Source: Acanthamoeba lenticulata (Eukaryota; Discosea; Longamoebia; Acanthamoebidae). From it: a stretch of 64,000 nucleotides of DNA. The notes below the pieces were generated by a model. That model did not search any database. It was not told where the DNA came from and was given only the letters and a program-made list of their open reading frames with translations. Of the stretch, positions 33,324-46,302 are shown in pieces. The first letter of the stretch is position 1; every line of letters begins with the position of its first letter. The stretch covers positions 1 to 64,000 of the forward strand of contig NAVB01000358.1 in assembly GCA_002179805.1 (NCBI GenBank). The letters are read 5' to 3'. Made by a program: the position numbers and the translations under genes.

Positions 33324-36300
33324 ATGCACAGGAGAGCGCAGACCCTGGAGGAAGAGTGGAGTGAAGAAGAGGAGGAAGAGGACGAAGATGAAGATGAGGA
33401 AGATGAGTGGACAGAGCGGCGTAAGGTGGCAGAAGTGCAGTTGACTCGCGACATTGCCGCCCACATTGCTCGCCAGCTGCCCATTGCCTTAGCAGCTTAC
33501 GAAGCATGCAAACAAGTGCCGTTTCTCCAACTGCGACCTGCCCTTCCTTTGCTGTTGCGACTGACGACTGGCGGGGGTGAGCATGTAGGTGTGGCTGGCA
33601 GAAAACATGAAGAAGTGGCGGCAGATGCATGCTGAGAGGCAGCAACGCGGACCCATGCTCACCGAAGACGTGCTTGCCCAGATCAAACCCTGCTCGGGTA
33701 CGCTCTGCCTTCCCCAGAAGAAACAAGGCACCTACATTCATCCCCATGACCTCTTCCTCCTCCCACCAGAGCCGATTTATCTCGAGGCGCTCGTGGAGCC
33801 CTTGCCCCGAGGGCGGCGCTACTGCCCACTCGTAGGCCAGTTTGGGGTACAGCCCGTGGCCTCCTTACCGCTGCCTGCCCCAAACCGCGGCCTGATCGGT
33901 CAGCGTCCGTGTTGTCCGAGTGACCTCTCAGGTGGCCGACTCGCAGGCCGTGCTGCCCTACGTACCGTGCAAAGAAAAGGACGACGGCACCTTCGAGGAG
34001 ATCCGCATCAAGAAGGCTTGGACCGAGTTCTACCCGGGCGGCACCTGGAGCGACGTTCTCGACAGCCAATGGAAGGTGTGTTGCCCCTTTGGGTTCCACT
34101 ATGCACGTATGGCCTCCGGTCCTTCGCTCATGGTGGGTGCAGCCCGAGCACGACGAGATCCTACACAGCGTGGCCAGAGTGTTTGGCGTGAGCGACGAGA
34201 CTCGTCCGCTCATCGAGGAGGCCTTCAGTCAAGAGCTGGGCTACGAGCCGTCCATCGTCCGAGACCGGTACGTTCCGGACAGCGATCCGCGTGGATTCAC
34301 ACTTTAATGTGTAGTTGACAATACGCCCTCTGCTCCGCCTCGGCCGATCGGTCTCACTGCTGCTTCGCTGCCACAAGGCTCAACGCGGACTACCCCAAGC
34401 CCCTGCCGTACGTCATTAACCGCCGCCCGCCAAGCGCCGCGCGCGTTAACGGTCCCGCGGGCAGAGGTCGTGACCGCTCTGCTGACGTCAGCACACTGGG
34501 GCGGCGTGCAGCGCCATCGCCGATCCGCGGAACATAGCCGCTTTTTTCTGTCGGATTTGCTACCAGGCCGACTGCGGCCACCACGGCGTGGTTCGTGGCG
34601 TCCTCCTCGGGATGTGAGCTCTTGGCCAACGCGTGTGTACATGCAAACACGCGCAGGGCGGGCTCGTGGAAGACAAGGCCGTGTTGCCCTACTTTCGCAC
34701 GCCCCAGGAAGACGAGCTCGCCGCCAACCGCCGCCCGTGTGGCCGCGACTGCGCCTACCGAGCGCTTGGCGACGCCCGTGCGAGCAAGGAGCCGGTCGAG
34801 CTCGACCTCGAGGCCCACCAGGCGTTCTGCATCACCTTCCCGCTGCGCGGCCCCGACTTTTGTCGTCTGGCGCTCGACGTCGGGCCGCGCTATACATGCA
34901 GCCAGGTGGCGCGCTATTACTATCAGAACAAGGGCTTCATCCTTGCCACCCTCGACGAGGAACAAGAGCGGGATCAAGCGCGTCGACCCATTGGCGGTAC
35001 ATAAGGCCGTTCGTCTCCGCCATGACCTCGCTCACCACGGTCGTCACCTTGAGCAGATCGCGTACGCCCCACAGGGAAGCGACAGCAGATATCAACGCAG
35101 GCCAAGAAGCGAATCGAGGTGCCGCGCCGCCCTTTTTGATTGGCGAGCCTCCAAGGCTCCCTTGAGCTTGAGCTTACCCCGCCTGCCTATCCGCCCGCCC
35201 GCGGGCACAACACAGGGCATCAAGCAGGGCAGTGTGCGGCCGAAATCGCGCTTCACGCCCTGCCTCTGCCGGGGGCGGTGCAGCGGGAAGTGCCATTGCG
35301 TGATCAACGGTGTGGCTCTTCCCCCACCACCATCAAGCTGCAGCCGCCCGTCTTACTCACGCGGCGCTGGACTGGGGCGGGCAGGCACCGGGTGCGAGAT
35401 CCAATGCCTGTGCTCGTCTCAATGCCCCGCCCGGTGGCGTGGCTGCACCTGCACCACTCGCAGCTCGACAAAGTGCCACTCGGACCAGGTTCGCCCTTCG
35501 GGCCCACCATGAAGAAGAAGCGAAGAGATACACATTGGCCGAGCTTGCTTTGCTCACTCGGTGTTCAATCGCGACACTGCACGACATGGCAGTGTCCGTG
35601 CTTCAAGGCCAAGCGCGAGTGCGTGCCTGACCTGTGCCGCTCGTGCGGGGCCGCAACGCCGCCGGACCAGGGTCGGCCTCATGGCGGGTGTCGCAACACC
35701 AACATGCTCTACGGCAAGTCCAGCAAGGTGCGCGCCGCGGTCCGCGCCTCGGTCGCGATCACTTCCCCGACTGTGTGAACCGTGTGTCTGTGCGCGTGTG
35801 TCTGTGTTTGTGGTGGTATCCACACCAGCGGCTGCTGCTCGGACGGAACGAGCTGATCAACGGCTGGGGCCTCTTCGCCGGCGAGCCCATCGCCGCCGGT
35901 GATTTCGTGGGCGAGTACGCGGGCGAGGTATGCGGACTTGCACTGGGCTGGGGCCGGGCCGCTCACGCCCATGGTGGCTTGATTGGTGTCGTTGTAGTGC
36001 ATATCGGCGCAAGAGGTCAGCGCGCGAGAGACGGTGATCTTGGCCGGGGGGCTGTCGTCCTATCTCTTCACGTTGGACCACGTGACCGATGGCGTGGATG
36101 CCGACCGGCTCGGCAACAAGCTCAGGTTCATCAACCACGGCGGCGACGCGTCCAACCTGTACGTCGAGACGCGCACCGTGAACGGGGTGCAACGCATCGC
36201 CTTCTTCGCCGCGTGCGACATTCCTCTCGGTACAACTCGATCTCGCTCTTCCCGCAGTGTGCACTCGATGGACGATTGACAATTGCCCACCACAAAGGCA

Positions 36301-36498
36301 CGGAGCTGCTGTTCGATTACGGGCCGGGCTACCCGAAGATGGCGCCCCTCACGCCACAAGGTGAGCCGCCACAAGACCTCCTCGGCCACGCGTTGTTGTT
36401 GTTGCGGGTTTGATTTTTCCCGACACGAAGCTGATGCTGAACACGCTACAGTGATCCCCGGCATGAAGCAGGAGGAGGACTCGCTCCCCCGGGGATGA
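33324..36498 (+). CDS. EZH: E(z)/EZH-type histone H3 Lys27 methyltransferase (PRC2 catalytic subunit)
   Basis: More than ten exons. The N-terminus is acidic (EEEEEEDEDEDEEDEW) and leads into helical exons. HSVARVFGVSDETRPLIEEA and FCRICYQADCGHHGV (about 34540) match the central SANT-like/MCSS region, where EZH2 has a CRRCFKYDC segment. The pre-SET CXC domain is clear: CSSQCPARWRGCTC (about 35405) and WQCPCFKAKRECVPDLCRSC. The SET domain has NELINGWGLFAGEPIAAGDF, VGEYAGE, LGNKLRFINHGGDASNLYVE and TELLFDYG. The S-adenosylmethionine-binding NH and catalytic Tyr of FDYG are kept; NHGGDASN replaces the usual NHSxxPN, a two-position variation. The end is GMKQEEDSLPRG at TGA 36496-36498. A few upstream exon edges are uncertain. 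It would place H3K27 methylation for gene silencing. Confidence 0.88.
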
Positions 36499-36605
36499 TG
36501 ACGTGGATGATACGGCGTTTGGCGTCTCCGAATCTGCAACAGTCGCGTGCCCCAACAGGGCGGCGCCACGTCACCCGTTAACCGCTATCCAATGGGAGTT
36601 GCTAT

Positions 36606-36613
36606 TATATAAT
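36606..36613 (+). promoter_or_regulatory. TATA-like element upstream of the hybrid kinase gene
   Basis: TATATAAT lies in the 297-base gap between the EZH stop and the hybrid kinase start (36796), about 183 bases before the ATG. It is the only TATA-like sequence in that gap. Confidence 0.4.
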
Positions 36614-36795
36614 GCGCCTTATTGGCATCTGAGACGCTTTTTCAGTCTGCCGCGGCAACGAGATGCGCCCGAGCTGGTGAACCCGTCTGCAGGTGTGGGA
36701 CGAAAAGCCCGTTCTTGCTCGCAAGCGCTGAGCTGGGGAGAGAAGACACAACTAAAACACCGCGAGCGAGGAGCCGCGGCGAGAGGAGAGAAAAG

Positions 36796-39700
36796 ATGGA
36801 TGAGGAGGAGGTGGAGAAGCTGCTGCGCGAAGAGGGCTTCCAGTTGGTATCTCCCGAAGTCGACCGAGGCGCGCACTCGGTCGTCTTCCGCTGCCGCTAC
36901 GAGCCCAGCACGAAAGGAAACAACAACAGCGATGGATTAAACGGCGAACACCACGGCGAAGCCAAGAGCGATGACGAGTGGCAACAGCCCCCACACATGG
37001 AGGCGGAGGACCTGGCGGCGGAGGAGGAACAGGGCGGCGCCGAGGGGTCCGGCTCGATCAGAGCGGTGAATCATCAGCTGCGTCCGGGCCAGCTGGTGCG
37101 GGTGAAGGTGCTCAACGTGTCGCTGCCTCTACCGCGCCATCTCACCAACTTCAACCACGAGCACCAAGTCGTGGCCTCGCTGGCCGACCAAGTCGATGGC
37201 GTGGTCCGCGTCGTGGCGCGCCTGTCGCGCCCGGGCGTGGAGGCCCTCGTCCTCGAGGACTTTGGCGGCCTCTCGCTCGACAAGTGGCTCGCGCGCGACG
37301 GCCCCTTTGCCAGCCCGCGCCGCGGCCTGGCCGGCGTGGCGGTCTTTGTGGGCCTGGCCCTCTCCATGGCCCGCACGGTGGGCCACATCCACAGCCGCTC
37401 GGTCGTCCACAAGGACCTCAAGGTACCTCTTACCCTTTTCCTTCGGTGGCCTCACCTCCTCAAGCCCTATCTCACCTGTTCCTCATTAGCACCGCTCTTT
37501 TTTTCTTTTTGGCTTCCACTTTTCGCGTAGACTTCGATAACCAAAGCACTCTGTTGGTGCAACGGAATAACATGCGTTTATGTTGATGCTGTGTTCGTTT
37601 CTCCACGCGTGTTTTGTGGCCACGATGGTGTTGTGCGATGTGATGTGTCGACACCCAGCCACACAACATCATCTGGAACAAAGATACCGGCGTGGTGAAG
37701 GTGTCCGACTTTGGGATCGCGTCCATCGTCGTTCGGTCCAAGGACACCACATCGGCCTCCTCCAACCTCGGCCGGCAGTCGGCCGTGCACCACGTCCTGG
37801 GCTCGCTGGCCTACCTGCCGCCCGAGCTGTCCCTCCGCTCGACCACGGCCGCGACGACGACCATCACCGCCGCCTCAGCGTCGGCCACGGCCACGGCCAC
37901 GGCCACCGGCGGGCAGACCGCGGCCGGCGGAGGCGGCGGAGGCAGCCGGCCAGTGGACTACAGGAGCGACCTGTACTCGCTCGGGGTGACCTTCTTCGAG
38001 CTCCTGTGCGGCGCGCCGCCGTTCCGTGAGCGATCGGCCGTGCGCATGATGCACGCTCACATGGCCAAGCAGCCGCCGCTGGCCCACGAAGTCAACGCGC
38101 TGGTGCCGCGCTGCCTGTCGACCGTGGTCAACCGCCTGCTGGCCAAGTCGGTCGAGACGCGCTATCAGAGCAGCCGCGGCCTCGTGTCCGACCTCCACCG
38201 CTGCCAGGCCATCCTCGACCTGCACATGCAAGCCGAAACCGCCCCGCAGGACAGCGAGGCGCGCGCGCGGCTCGAGGCTGAGGCCGCCGCGGCCGAGGCG
38301 GCCTTTGTCCCGGGCGAGGACGACGTGTCCGACGTCTTTGCCTTTGCCGGCAAGCTCTACGGCCGCGAGGAGGAGCTGTCGCGCCTGCACGACATCTATC
38401 GCTCGCTCTCTTATTCGCCGCCGCGCAACCAGGTGCTGATGGTGGCCGGCTACTCGGGCGTGGGCAAGACCTCGCTTGTGGCGCAGCTGCGCGAGATGAA
38501 GCACCAATTCTCGTTCTTCATGGCGGGCAAGTACGACTTCAACAAGCGCGACGTGCCCTACTCGGCCGTCGCCGCGGCTTTTACGGACGTGGTCCACCAG
38601 ATCCTGGCCGAGGAGGAGGAACAGGTGGCGCGGACCCGCGAGCGGCTGCGCGAGGCCGTAGGCGGGCACGGGCAGCTGCTGGTCGAGGTCATCCCGAGCC
38701 TGGAGCTGCTCATGGGCGAGCAGCCGGCCGTGGAGCTCGACCTGGGCATGTCGGAGATGCAGAACCTGTACAACCAGCTGTTCACGCGCCTGATCGACGT
38801 GTTCTCGAGCATCAAGCCCGGCCAGCCGCTGATCATGTTCCTCGACGACCTCCACTGGGCCGACCAGCCTTCGCTCGTCCTGCTGCAAAAGCTCGTGTGC
38901 CGCACGGCGGCCGCCGGCAGCGGCCCGCTGCTGCTGGTGGGCGGGTACAGGGACAACGAGGTCACGAGCCCGACGCACCCGCTGTGGATGCTGCTCGACG
39001 AGATCCGCAACAAGGGCGTCCAGTGCAACACGATCCTCCTCGAGCCGCTCGAGCTCCAGGACGTCAACAAGATGGTGGCCGATACCCTGCACTTTGGCGA
39101 CCGGCCCGAGCACACCGTGGCCCTCTCCGAGCTGGTCTACACCAAGACCAAGGGCAACCCGTTCTTCACCATCAGCTTCCTCACCAAGCTCTATCAGACC
39201 GACCTCATCGTACGACGATGTCCTGCCGCCCACAAGAGCGCTCGGCGCGGAACGTGACGATGATGATGACGGACGTCTCGGTGTGTGCGTGTGCGTGCGT
39301 GTGTGAGCAGTGGTTCGACTACAGCAAGGGCTGCTGGGAGTGGGACCTGGCCAAGATCGAGGGCATGCAGTACACCGACAACGTGGTCGAGTTCATGGCG
39401 CAGGACCTGCGCAACTTGCCCTACGAGGTGAACTTTCTCCTCCACTCCGAATTATGTATAATTTATTTTTTTGCTGATGTCGCAACGGTAGACGCTGCGG
39501 CTGCTGGAGGTGGCGGCCTACTTTGGCGGGCGGTTCGATGTGCGCGACATTGCCGAGTACGTGGCCTCGCCCATCGAGGTCATCGAGAGCCTCCTCTGGC
39601 AGACTCTCCACCGGGGTGCGTGATATCCTGCCCCTTCCTTGTGCCACCGAGCCACGTCATGCTGACATCAGCATGGCCCGTCGGCGCCGCGTGCAGGATT

Positions 39701-42700
39701 CGTGATGCGTTCGGGCGACTTTGACTATCGCTTCCTGCATGATCGCGTCCAGCAGGCCGCCTACGAGTGCGTTCCGCCGGAGCGGAGCCAGCAGATGCAC
39801 CTCAGCGTCGCGCGCTTCCTTCTCACCAAAGTCAACACCAACGAAGATTTTACCGTACGTAGACCATTCCGTGAAGACGACGATGCCGACGATGAAGACG
39901 ACGATGGTGATGTTGACGTCGGCGTGTGGTGGTGAAATGTGCAGCAAACGACGATCAGGAAACAGACGGAGGGCCCGAACGGGACGAATGACCAGCAGCG
40001 ATTCGACATCTTTGACGTGGTCTACCACTTTAGCGAGGCGGCTGCGCTCATCCAAGACCCGGAGCAGCGCCTGCAGATCGCGCGGCTCAACCTGAAGGCG
40101 ACGATCAAGGGCAAGAACTCCATGGGTTCGTCGGCCTTTCCCCATTTGTCGTGCTCGGCCTACGCAACGTTTTGCTGAATGTCGACGACAATGCAGCGTA
40201 CGAGATGGCACGCAAGGTGGCGGCGCAGGGGATCGACATGCTGCCGGCCGACGCCTGGGAGTCGCAGCACCAGCTCTCGTTTCAGCTCCACTTGGGTAAT
40301 CCGGCCTGAAGAACCGCTCGCTCGTCCAGCGCTACGCGCATCGGTGCTCACACGCTGTGCGTACGTGCGTGTTGTGGGCAATAGAGCGTGCGCAGTGCGA
40401 GTACCTGTGCAAGAACATCGAGGAAGCCGATCGGTTGTTCGGCCTCGTGCTGGCCAAGGCCAAGGACGCCTGGGAGCGCAACGAGATCTACATCCAGCGC
40501 AATCAGATGAGCACGTGTCTCCAGCGCTACGACGTGCGCCTCCCCTTCGCCCAAATTTGTTTTTGTTCTCCTTTTGATGGCTGACGTCGGCGGTTTGTGG
40601 CCTCGCAGGACATGATCGCGTATGGCCTCGAGGGACTGGCCTCCTTGGGGCTGTCGATGCCGGTGGATCCGGACGAGCAGATGGTCCAACAGGCTCTGGA
40701 CGAGGTCAATACGCTGCTGGCCAACCGAGAGATCGCTGACCTGATCAACGATCCGCCGGCCACTGACGAACGCGCCATCGTACGATGTTTGGCTCAGTTT
40801 CGTTGCCCCCAACCCCTGAGCTTACGTTCAACGGTGCGTCGTGGGGTGGCGGGACACAGGCCATCCAACAACTCATCAGCAAGATGGCCGTGGGCTATTA
40901 TTTCTACAAGCCGCTCGCCTACACCTACGCCCTGGCCACAGGCGTACGCCTTGCCCTCGTTTTCGTTCTTTCGTTTTTGTCGTCAAGAATTCATTTTCCA
41001 CATCCTTACAGGTGAAGACCAGCATCCAGTACGGGCACGTGGCCCACACGTCGCTCCTGTACGTTTGGTATGGCTGGGTCGGCTGCGGCCTGGCCAAGCG
41101 AGTACGTCACCCCTCCCCCCGCATACAGTGTACAGGCTGCCGACAAGTGACGTGTCCTCGGGAACAACAGTTTAGCGAAGCCTACCAGTGGGGCAAGCTG
41201 GCCATCGACCTGTGCGAGAAGCACTACGCGCACTCGCGCTTTGCAGACCGAGGCGAGGTGTGGGAGGTCTTCTACTCCTACCTCAACTGGCTCCGGCAGC
41301 CGATGCGCGAGTCCATCCAGGGCCTCGAGCTGGGCTTCAAGCACGCCGTTGCTGGCGGCAATCCGGCCTTCGGGACCGGCTGCGCCTACAACCTCGGGGG
41401 CACCCTGTGGACCACCGTGCCCCTCCCCCAGCTCATCTCCACCGTCGGTACGCGTTTTTTATATGTTTATTTTTATTTTTTATTTTTATATTTTTTGTTT
41501 ATTGGATGATATTTATTCTTTATTTTTCAGACTCGTATCGAAGATACTCGGAGGAGGCGGGATGGACGGACGTGCACAAGATGCTGCTTACGTTCGAGCG
41601 CTTCTCCAAGCTGCTCATGAACGCCAGCGTCGAAGAAACGGACGAGGAATTCGAGGCATTCATCCTCGACAACGCCCGGCCCATGCCCATCGGTGCGCGC
41701 CTGTCCCTGCGCGCTCACTTCGCGCCTCTCTTTCGCAGCGCTGACCTCCAGCTCATCGCAGGCCAACACGACACGGTCCGCATGCACTACCTGTACATCA
41801 TGGGCCGCTACCGCGAGGCCCTTTTCTACGGCTGGCGCGCGCAGGAGCGAGTGTCCTACATCGCCCAGTTCAGAGAGGAAGTCGGTTCGTGCCTCTCTCC
41901 CCTGCCCGTGCTGACGTGTATTTCTAATTTATTAAATGATTATTATTGTGGTACTTCTAGAATTCCACTTTGTGTACTCGCTGGCGCTGCTGGCCGTGCG
42001 CAAGACGGCGCAGAACCTGATCACGCCCAAGGCGCGCCTGCACGAGCTGGCCTCGGAGTGGCGCGCCGCCGAGAAGGCCATGGACGTCAAGAAGGGCGAC
42101 GCCCGGCGGCGCTCGCTCGAGAAGCAGCGGCGCAAGCGCAAGGAGCGCATGCGGTCCCTCGAGCGGGGCTACATCGCGAGCGGAAGCGATCTGGCCGCGT
42201 CCAACGGCAATCAGCAGTACGGCGAGCAGTCACGCGCGGCCGTGCTCGGCGGGCCGCCGGTGGCGATGACCGAAGCGGCCGCCGCCGCGGTCGTGGGCAA
42301 GGAGGCCGAGGAGGCCGAGCCGTGCAACACGCTCGTGGCCGCGAACCAGACCAAGCTCAAGCAGTGGGCCGACTCGGCGCCGTGCAACTTTGAGCACCAG
42401 TTCCTCTTGGTCGAGGCCGAGCGGGCGTGGGTCGAGGAGCGCGAACGGGACGCCGGCCGGAGCATGGGCCGCGTGGCCGAGATCGTCGAGCGCTACGAGC
42501 GGGCCTTTGTGCTGGCCATGGAGAACGGCTTCGTGCAGGACGCCGCCCTGGCCAAGGAGCTGGCCTGGCACGTCCTCAAGTCCATGGCCGACCAGGCCGC
42601 GGCCGAGGCCGCGTACTGCTTTGACAAGTGGGGCGCGCGGGCCGTCACCCGCCAGCGCCACGCCATGCGCAGCAGCCGCGCGTCGTCGTCGGCCTCGTCG

Positions 42701-45700
42701 TCGGCCTCGTCGTCCCGGGGCTGGTCCCCGTCGCCTCCGCCCCTGCGGAGCCTCACCTCGAACCACATCAACTCAATCTCGAGCACGACCGCCATCATCT
42801 CCAGCGCGCTGGACCTCGATGCGGTGGTCCAAGCCACGCAGCACCTGTCGTCGAAGCTCAAGTTAAGCGAGCTGCTGACGTCACTCATGGACCTCATCGT
42901 CACCAACACCGGCGCCTCGCGCGTACGGCTTCTCGCCTTTAAATTCTTTTATTCTTTTATTCTTTTATTTATTTAATCAATATTTTTTAATTTAATACTT
43001 TTAAATATTTTTTTAGGGGACGTTGTTGCTGGTGGAGGACGAGGTGCACACAACGTCGAGCGACAGCTCGCGCGGCAGCGACGAGTCAGACGAGAGCCAG
43101 CAGACGGGCCAGCTGCACATCCGCGCACGCGCCAAAGCCTCTCGAAGGGTTCCCGCCTCCCCATCACGCTCGAGGCCGCGGTGTTGGGTACACATATGGC
43201 GGCAATGGCGCTCACCTTCATGTCCACACCAACACACAAACGCACACACACACACGTGTGCACAGGGTCACGTGCGGGTGAAGGTGGTCAAGGTGGCCTT
43301 CACGGGCGAGAATCCCGACTTGCCCACGCGCGTCGTCAACTACGCCTGGCGCACCAAGAGTGCGTCGACTTATTGACATTTCTTTTTCATTTTCTATCTC
43401 AATTTATAATTTTAATATTGATTTATTAATTTATTGTGGACAAACAGGCGTGGTGGTGCTGGCGGACGTGCTGGTGGACCGGCGCTTCGAGACGGACGAC
43501 TACGTGATGCGGCGGCAGCCGCGCTCGGTGCTGTGCGTGCCGCTGGGGACACGGGAAGGCCAGCCGCCGCGCGGGCTGGTCTACCTGGAGAACGGGGGCG
43601 CCGTGGGCGTGTTCAGCGACGACCGCGTGCGGCTGGTGCGCATGCTGGGCGGGCAGCTCATCAACACGCTCGAGAACGCGCTGCTGGCCGACCGGCTCCG
43701 GCAGGCCAACCGGCAGCTGCGGGCCAAGAACGCGCAGCTGCGCGAGGTCGACCGCCTCAAGGACTCGTTCCTCGCCGTGGCCAGTCACGAGCTCCGCACG
43801 CCGCTCAACGGCATCATGGGCATGGCCTCGCTCATGGAGGACACCGCCATGAACCCCCACCAGGCCGAATGCGTGGCCGACATCCAGGACTCGTCCGAGA
43901 CCCTCCTCGCCCTCATCAACGACGTCCTCGACCTCTCCAAGCTCAAGGCCCTCAAGCTCACCATCGTACGCGCCGACCTCTCGCGAGCTAAATTCTTTTC
44001 ATTCTTGTCGACGTCGAACTGACGACAACTCGGGATTGGCTCCTGTAGGAGGCGAGCGAGAGCGTGACCGAGGAGTGGCTGGACGCGAGCTTGGGCGCGG
44101 TGGAGGGCTCGGCGGCGGCCAAGCGCATCAACGTGGCCTACGAGCTGGCGGCCGACGTGCCGCGCGTCCTGGTGACCGATTCCGCGCGGCTGCAGCAGAT
44201 TCTGGTCAACCTGTTGGCGCACTCGGTCCGGGTGTCGGAGGAGGGCGGCGAGATCGTCGTCTCCGTCGAGCCCGTCGTCGTGCCCGCCGCCACCGCCCTG
44301 TCGCCGCCCGAGCCAGAGGCCTACTCGCCCGCGCGCCAACATCGGTCGTCCACCGCGGCCGCCGCATCGGCGTCAATGCCCAGCGAAGTCTCCGCGCTGC
44401 CGCCGACGACGACGACGGCGGCGACGACAACGACGACGGCGACGACAAAGGCGCAGACGACCGAGAGCTCGCACAGCGCCGAGCCGGCGGGCTCGTGGTC
44501 CCACGTCCCGCGCCGGCACTCGCTGCCGGCGAGCCAGTCCCGCCTCTCGCGGTCGTCCTCGTCGATCCCCGAGTTTGGCCACACCAACGACGACGATGAC
44601 GACAACGCCACCAGCGGCGGCGACGAAGGCAGCAACAACAGCAGTAGCGGCGACACGAGCCCGAACGGCGAAGCCGGCAATGCCGTGCATCATCATCATC
44701 CGCAGCAGCAGCAGCAGCATCACAAACACAGGAGCCGGAGCCACAGCCGAGGTCGTGTGGGCGGCCAGTTTTACGCGTCGGCGCGCCTGCTCACGGCGGC
44801 GATGAGCACGCCGGCGCTCCTATCGGCCGACTATGCGCGCGCCAAGGAAGCCAACGCCGCTCGGCAGGCCGTGCCGCGCCGGCCGCTGATGGCCTCTGAG
44901 GAGGACCTGCCCGGCCTGCCGAGCGACGACGACGACGAACTCGAGAACGACCGGACCGGTGACGATGACGCGTCCTACGGAGGCCACCACCATCACCGCC
45001 AGACAAAGGCCAATTCGGGCGGTGATGCCGCCGGCGCGGCCGCCAAGAACGAGGCGAACACGGTGGAGCTGCACTTCCGGGTGCGGAACGCGGGCAAGGC
45101 GGTCAGCGAGGAAGAACTGGCGCAGCTCTTCCAGCCCTTTTCCTATGGCAACGCCCTCCACGCCTTCCAGTACGGCGGCGGCGGCCTTGGTACGTCCACC
45201 CCCCCTCTTTGTCGTCTTCGTTTTTGTTTTCGTTTTCTCTCTTCCTGGGCCGAGGCTGTGACCAAACGGTGCTGATGACGATGCTTGCAGGGCTGTACGT
45301 GTGCAAGAAGCTGTGCAAGATGTTTGGCGGGCGCGTGTGGGCCTCAAGCGACGGCGACTCGGGAGGCTTCTCCTTCCACTTCACCATCCGCGCCGCCCGT
45401 ACGAGACCGTCATCCCCGTGATCGATGTGCACTGTGTCCTCATGACCCTTTCTGTGTTGCGCGCAGTGCCAAAGGACAACGGGGAGGGCCGGAGCGAGAG
45501 CGCGGCCGGCGGCGGTGGCGAGTGCGCGGGTAAGCGAGTGCTCCTGTTTGTGAGCAGCGCCACGAACGAGCGCGTGCTCCGTGACCGCCTCGTCGTTGCT
45601 GGCGCCGACGTGGTGGTGGCCTCCTCGCGCGAGGAGCTGATCGCTCGTCTCGAGCGCATCAGTGCCAACGATTTTGCTGAACACAACGAGAACAAGGACG

Positions 45701-46134
45701 AAGACGAAGACGAGGACGAGCAGCAGCCCAATTTGCCAGAGCAACCCTACGACGCGGTGGTGGTGGACGCTGGGAGCTGGGCCAAGGCCGAGGTCTACCT
45801 CTTGAGCCTCGAGCGGCTCATGCCACTCGTGCTGTTGGCCTCGGCCGGGGAGCTCGAGCAAGTGGGGCGTGTGGAGGCCGTGTACGACGGGCTGGTGCAC
45901 GTGATGCGCGTGCCGCTCCGGCAGGCGCGGCTGGCCGAAGAGATGCGCGACGCGCTGGCCAGCTTCGCTTCCGGGCGGTCGACCAACACCCACGAGCGGC
46001 GCGACCGCGCACTCCCGGCCTTTGGTGGCCCTGGCGGCCGCGGCTCTGGGCGGCGGCTGAGTGTGCCCTTTGTGCGCCGGTCACGCGTGACATCAAGCAA
46101 GGCCCTCATGCACTCTGTCCCCGCCGCTATTTGA
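36796..46134 (+). CDS. Protein kinase / AAA-type ATPase / GAF / hybrid histidine kinase
   Basis: About 20 exons, roughly 2,500 residues. Order: Ser/Thr kinase-like domain (RGAHSVVFRC, VHKDLKPHNIIWN across an intron, VSDFGIAS, LPPELSL: all catalytic motifs present); an ATPase module with Walker A GYSGVGKTSL and Walker B LIMFLDDLHWAD; a long helical TPR-like region (39300-42100); a GAF domain (LSELLTSLMDLI to CVPLGTREGQPPRGLVYLEN); a coiled coil; and a HisKA with VASHELRTPLNGIMGM (His intact). The ATPase lid is split by Ser/His-rich inserts, and its N-box (LLAHSVRVS) lacks the usual Asn; its G1 box reads RNAGKAVSE. The G2 box GGGGLGLYVC survives. A receiver-like end has YDAVVVDAGSW but no acidic pair after strand 1. 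The same layout exists in cyanobacterial multi-sensor kinases and fungal Mak2/Mak3-type kinases. It is a likely stress or nutrient sensor. Confidence 0.85.
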
Positions 46135-46302
46135 CCAAGAGAATGAAACAAAGAGTTGTTCATTAAGCCAAAACAAGTTTGCGGGCCCGCCTGTGTGATC
46201 TTTGGGCCACAAGTCAACATCGTATCGGCTTCTGTCTGCTGGTGGTCTCTCCACGTTTTATCAGCAGAAAAAGATTTTTGTAAATTTTTACAAAATTACA
46301 AA

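Noticed and set aside
37875..39233. 452-residue open frame on the minus strand opposite the hybrid kinase gene
   Set aside because: The plus strand there encodes clear kinase and Walker motifs; the minus frame is a GC-rich shadow without motifs.
36796..46134. splitting the hybrid kinase into a protein kinase/ATPase gene and a histidine kinase gene
   Set aside because: Exons run on without a stop or new start between 39250 and 42900, and the same full order is known from homologous proteins, so one gene is preferred.
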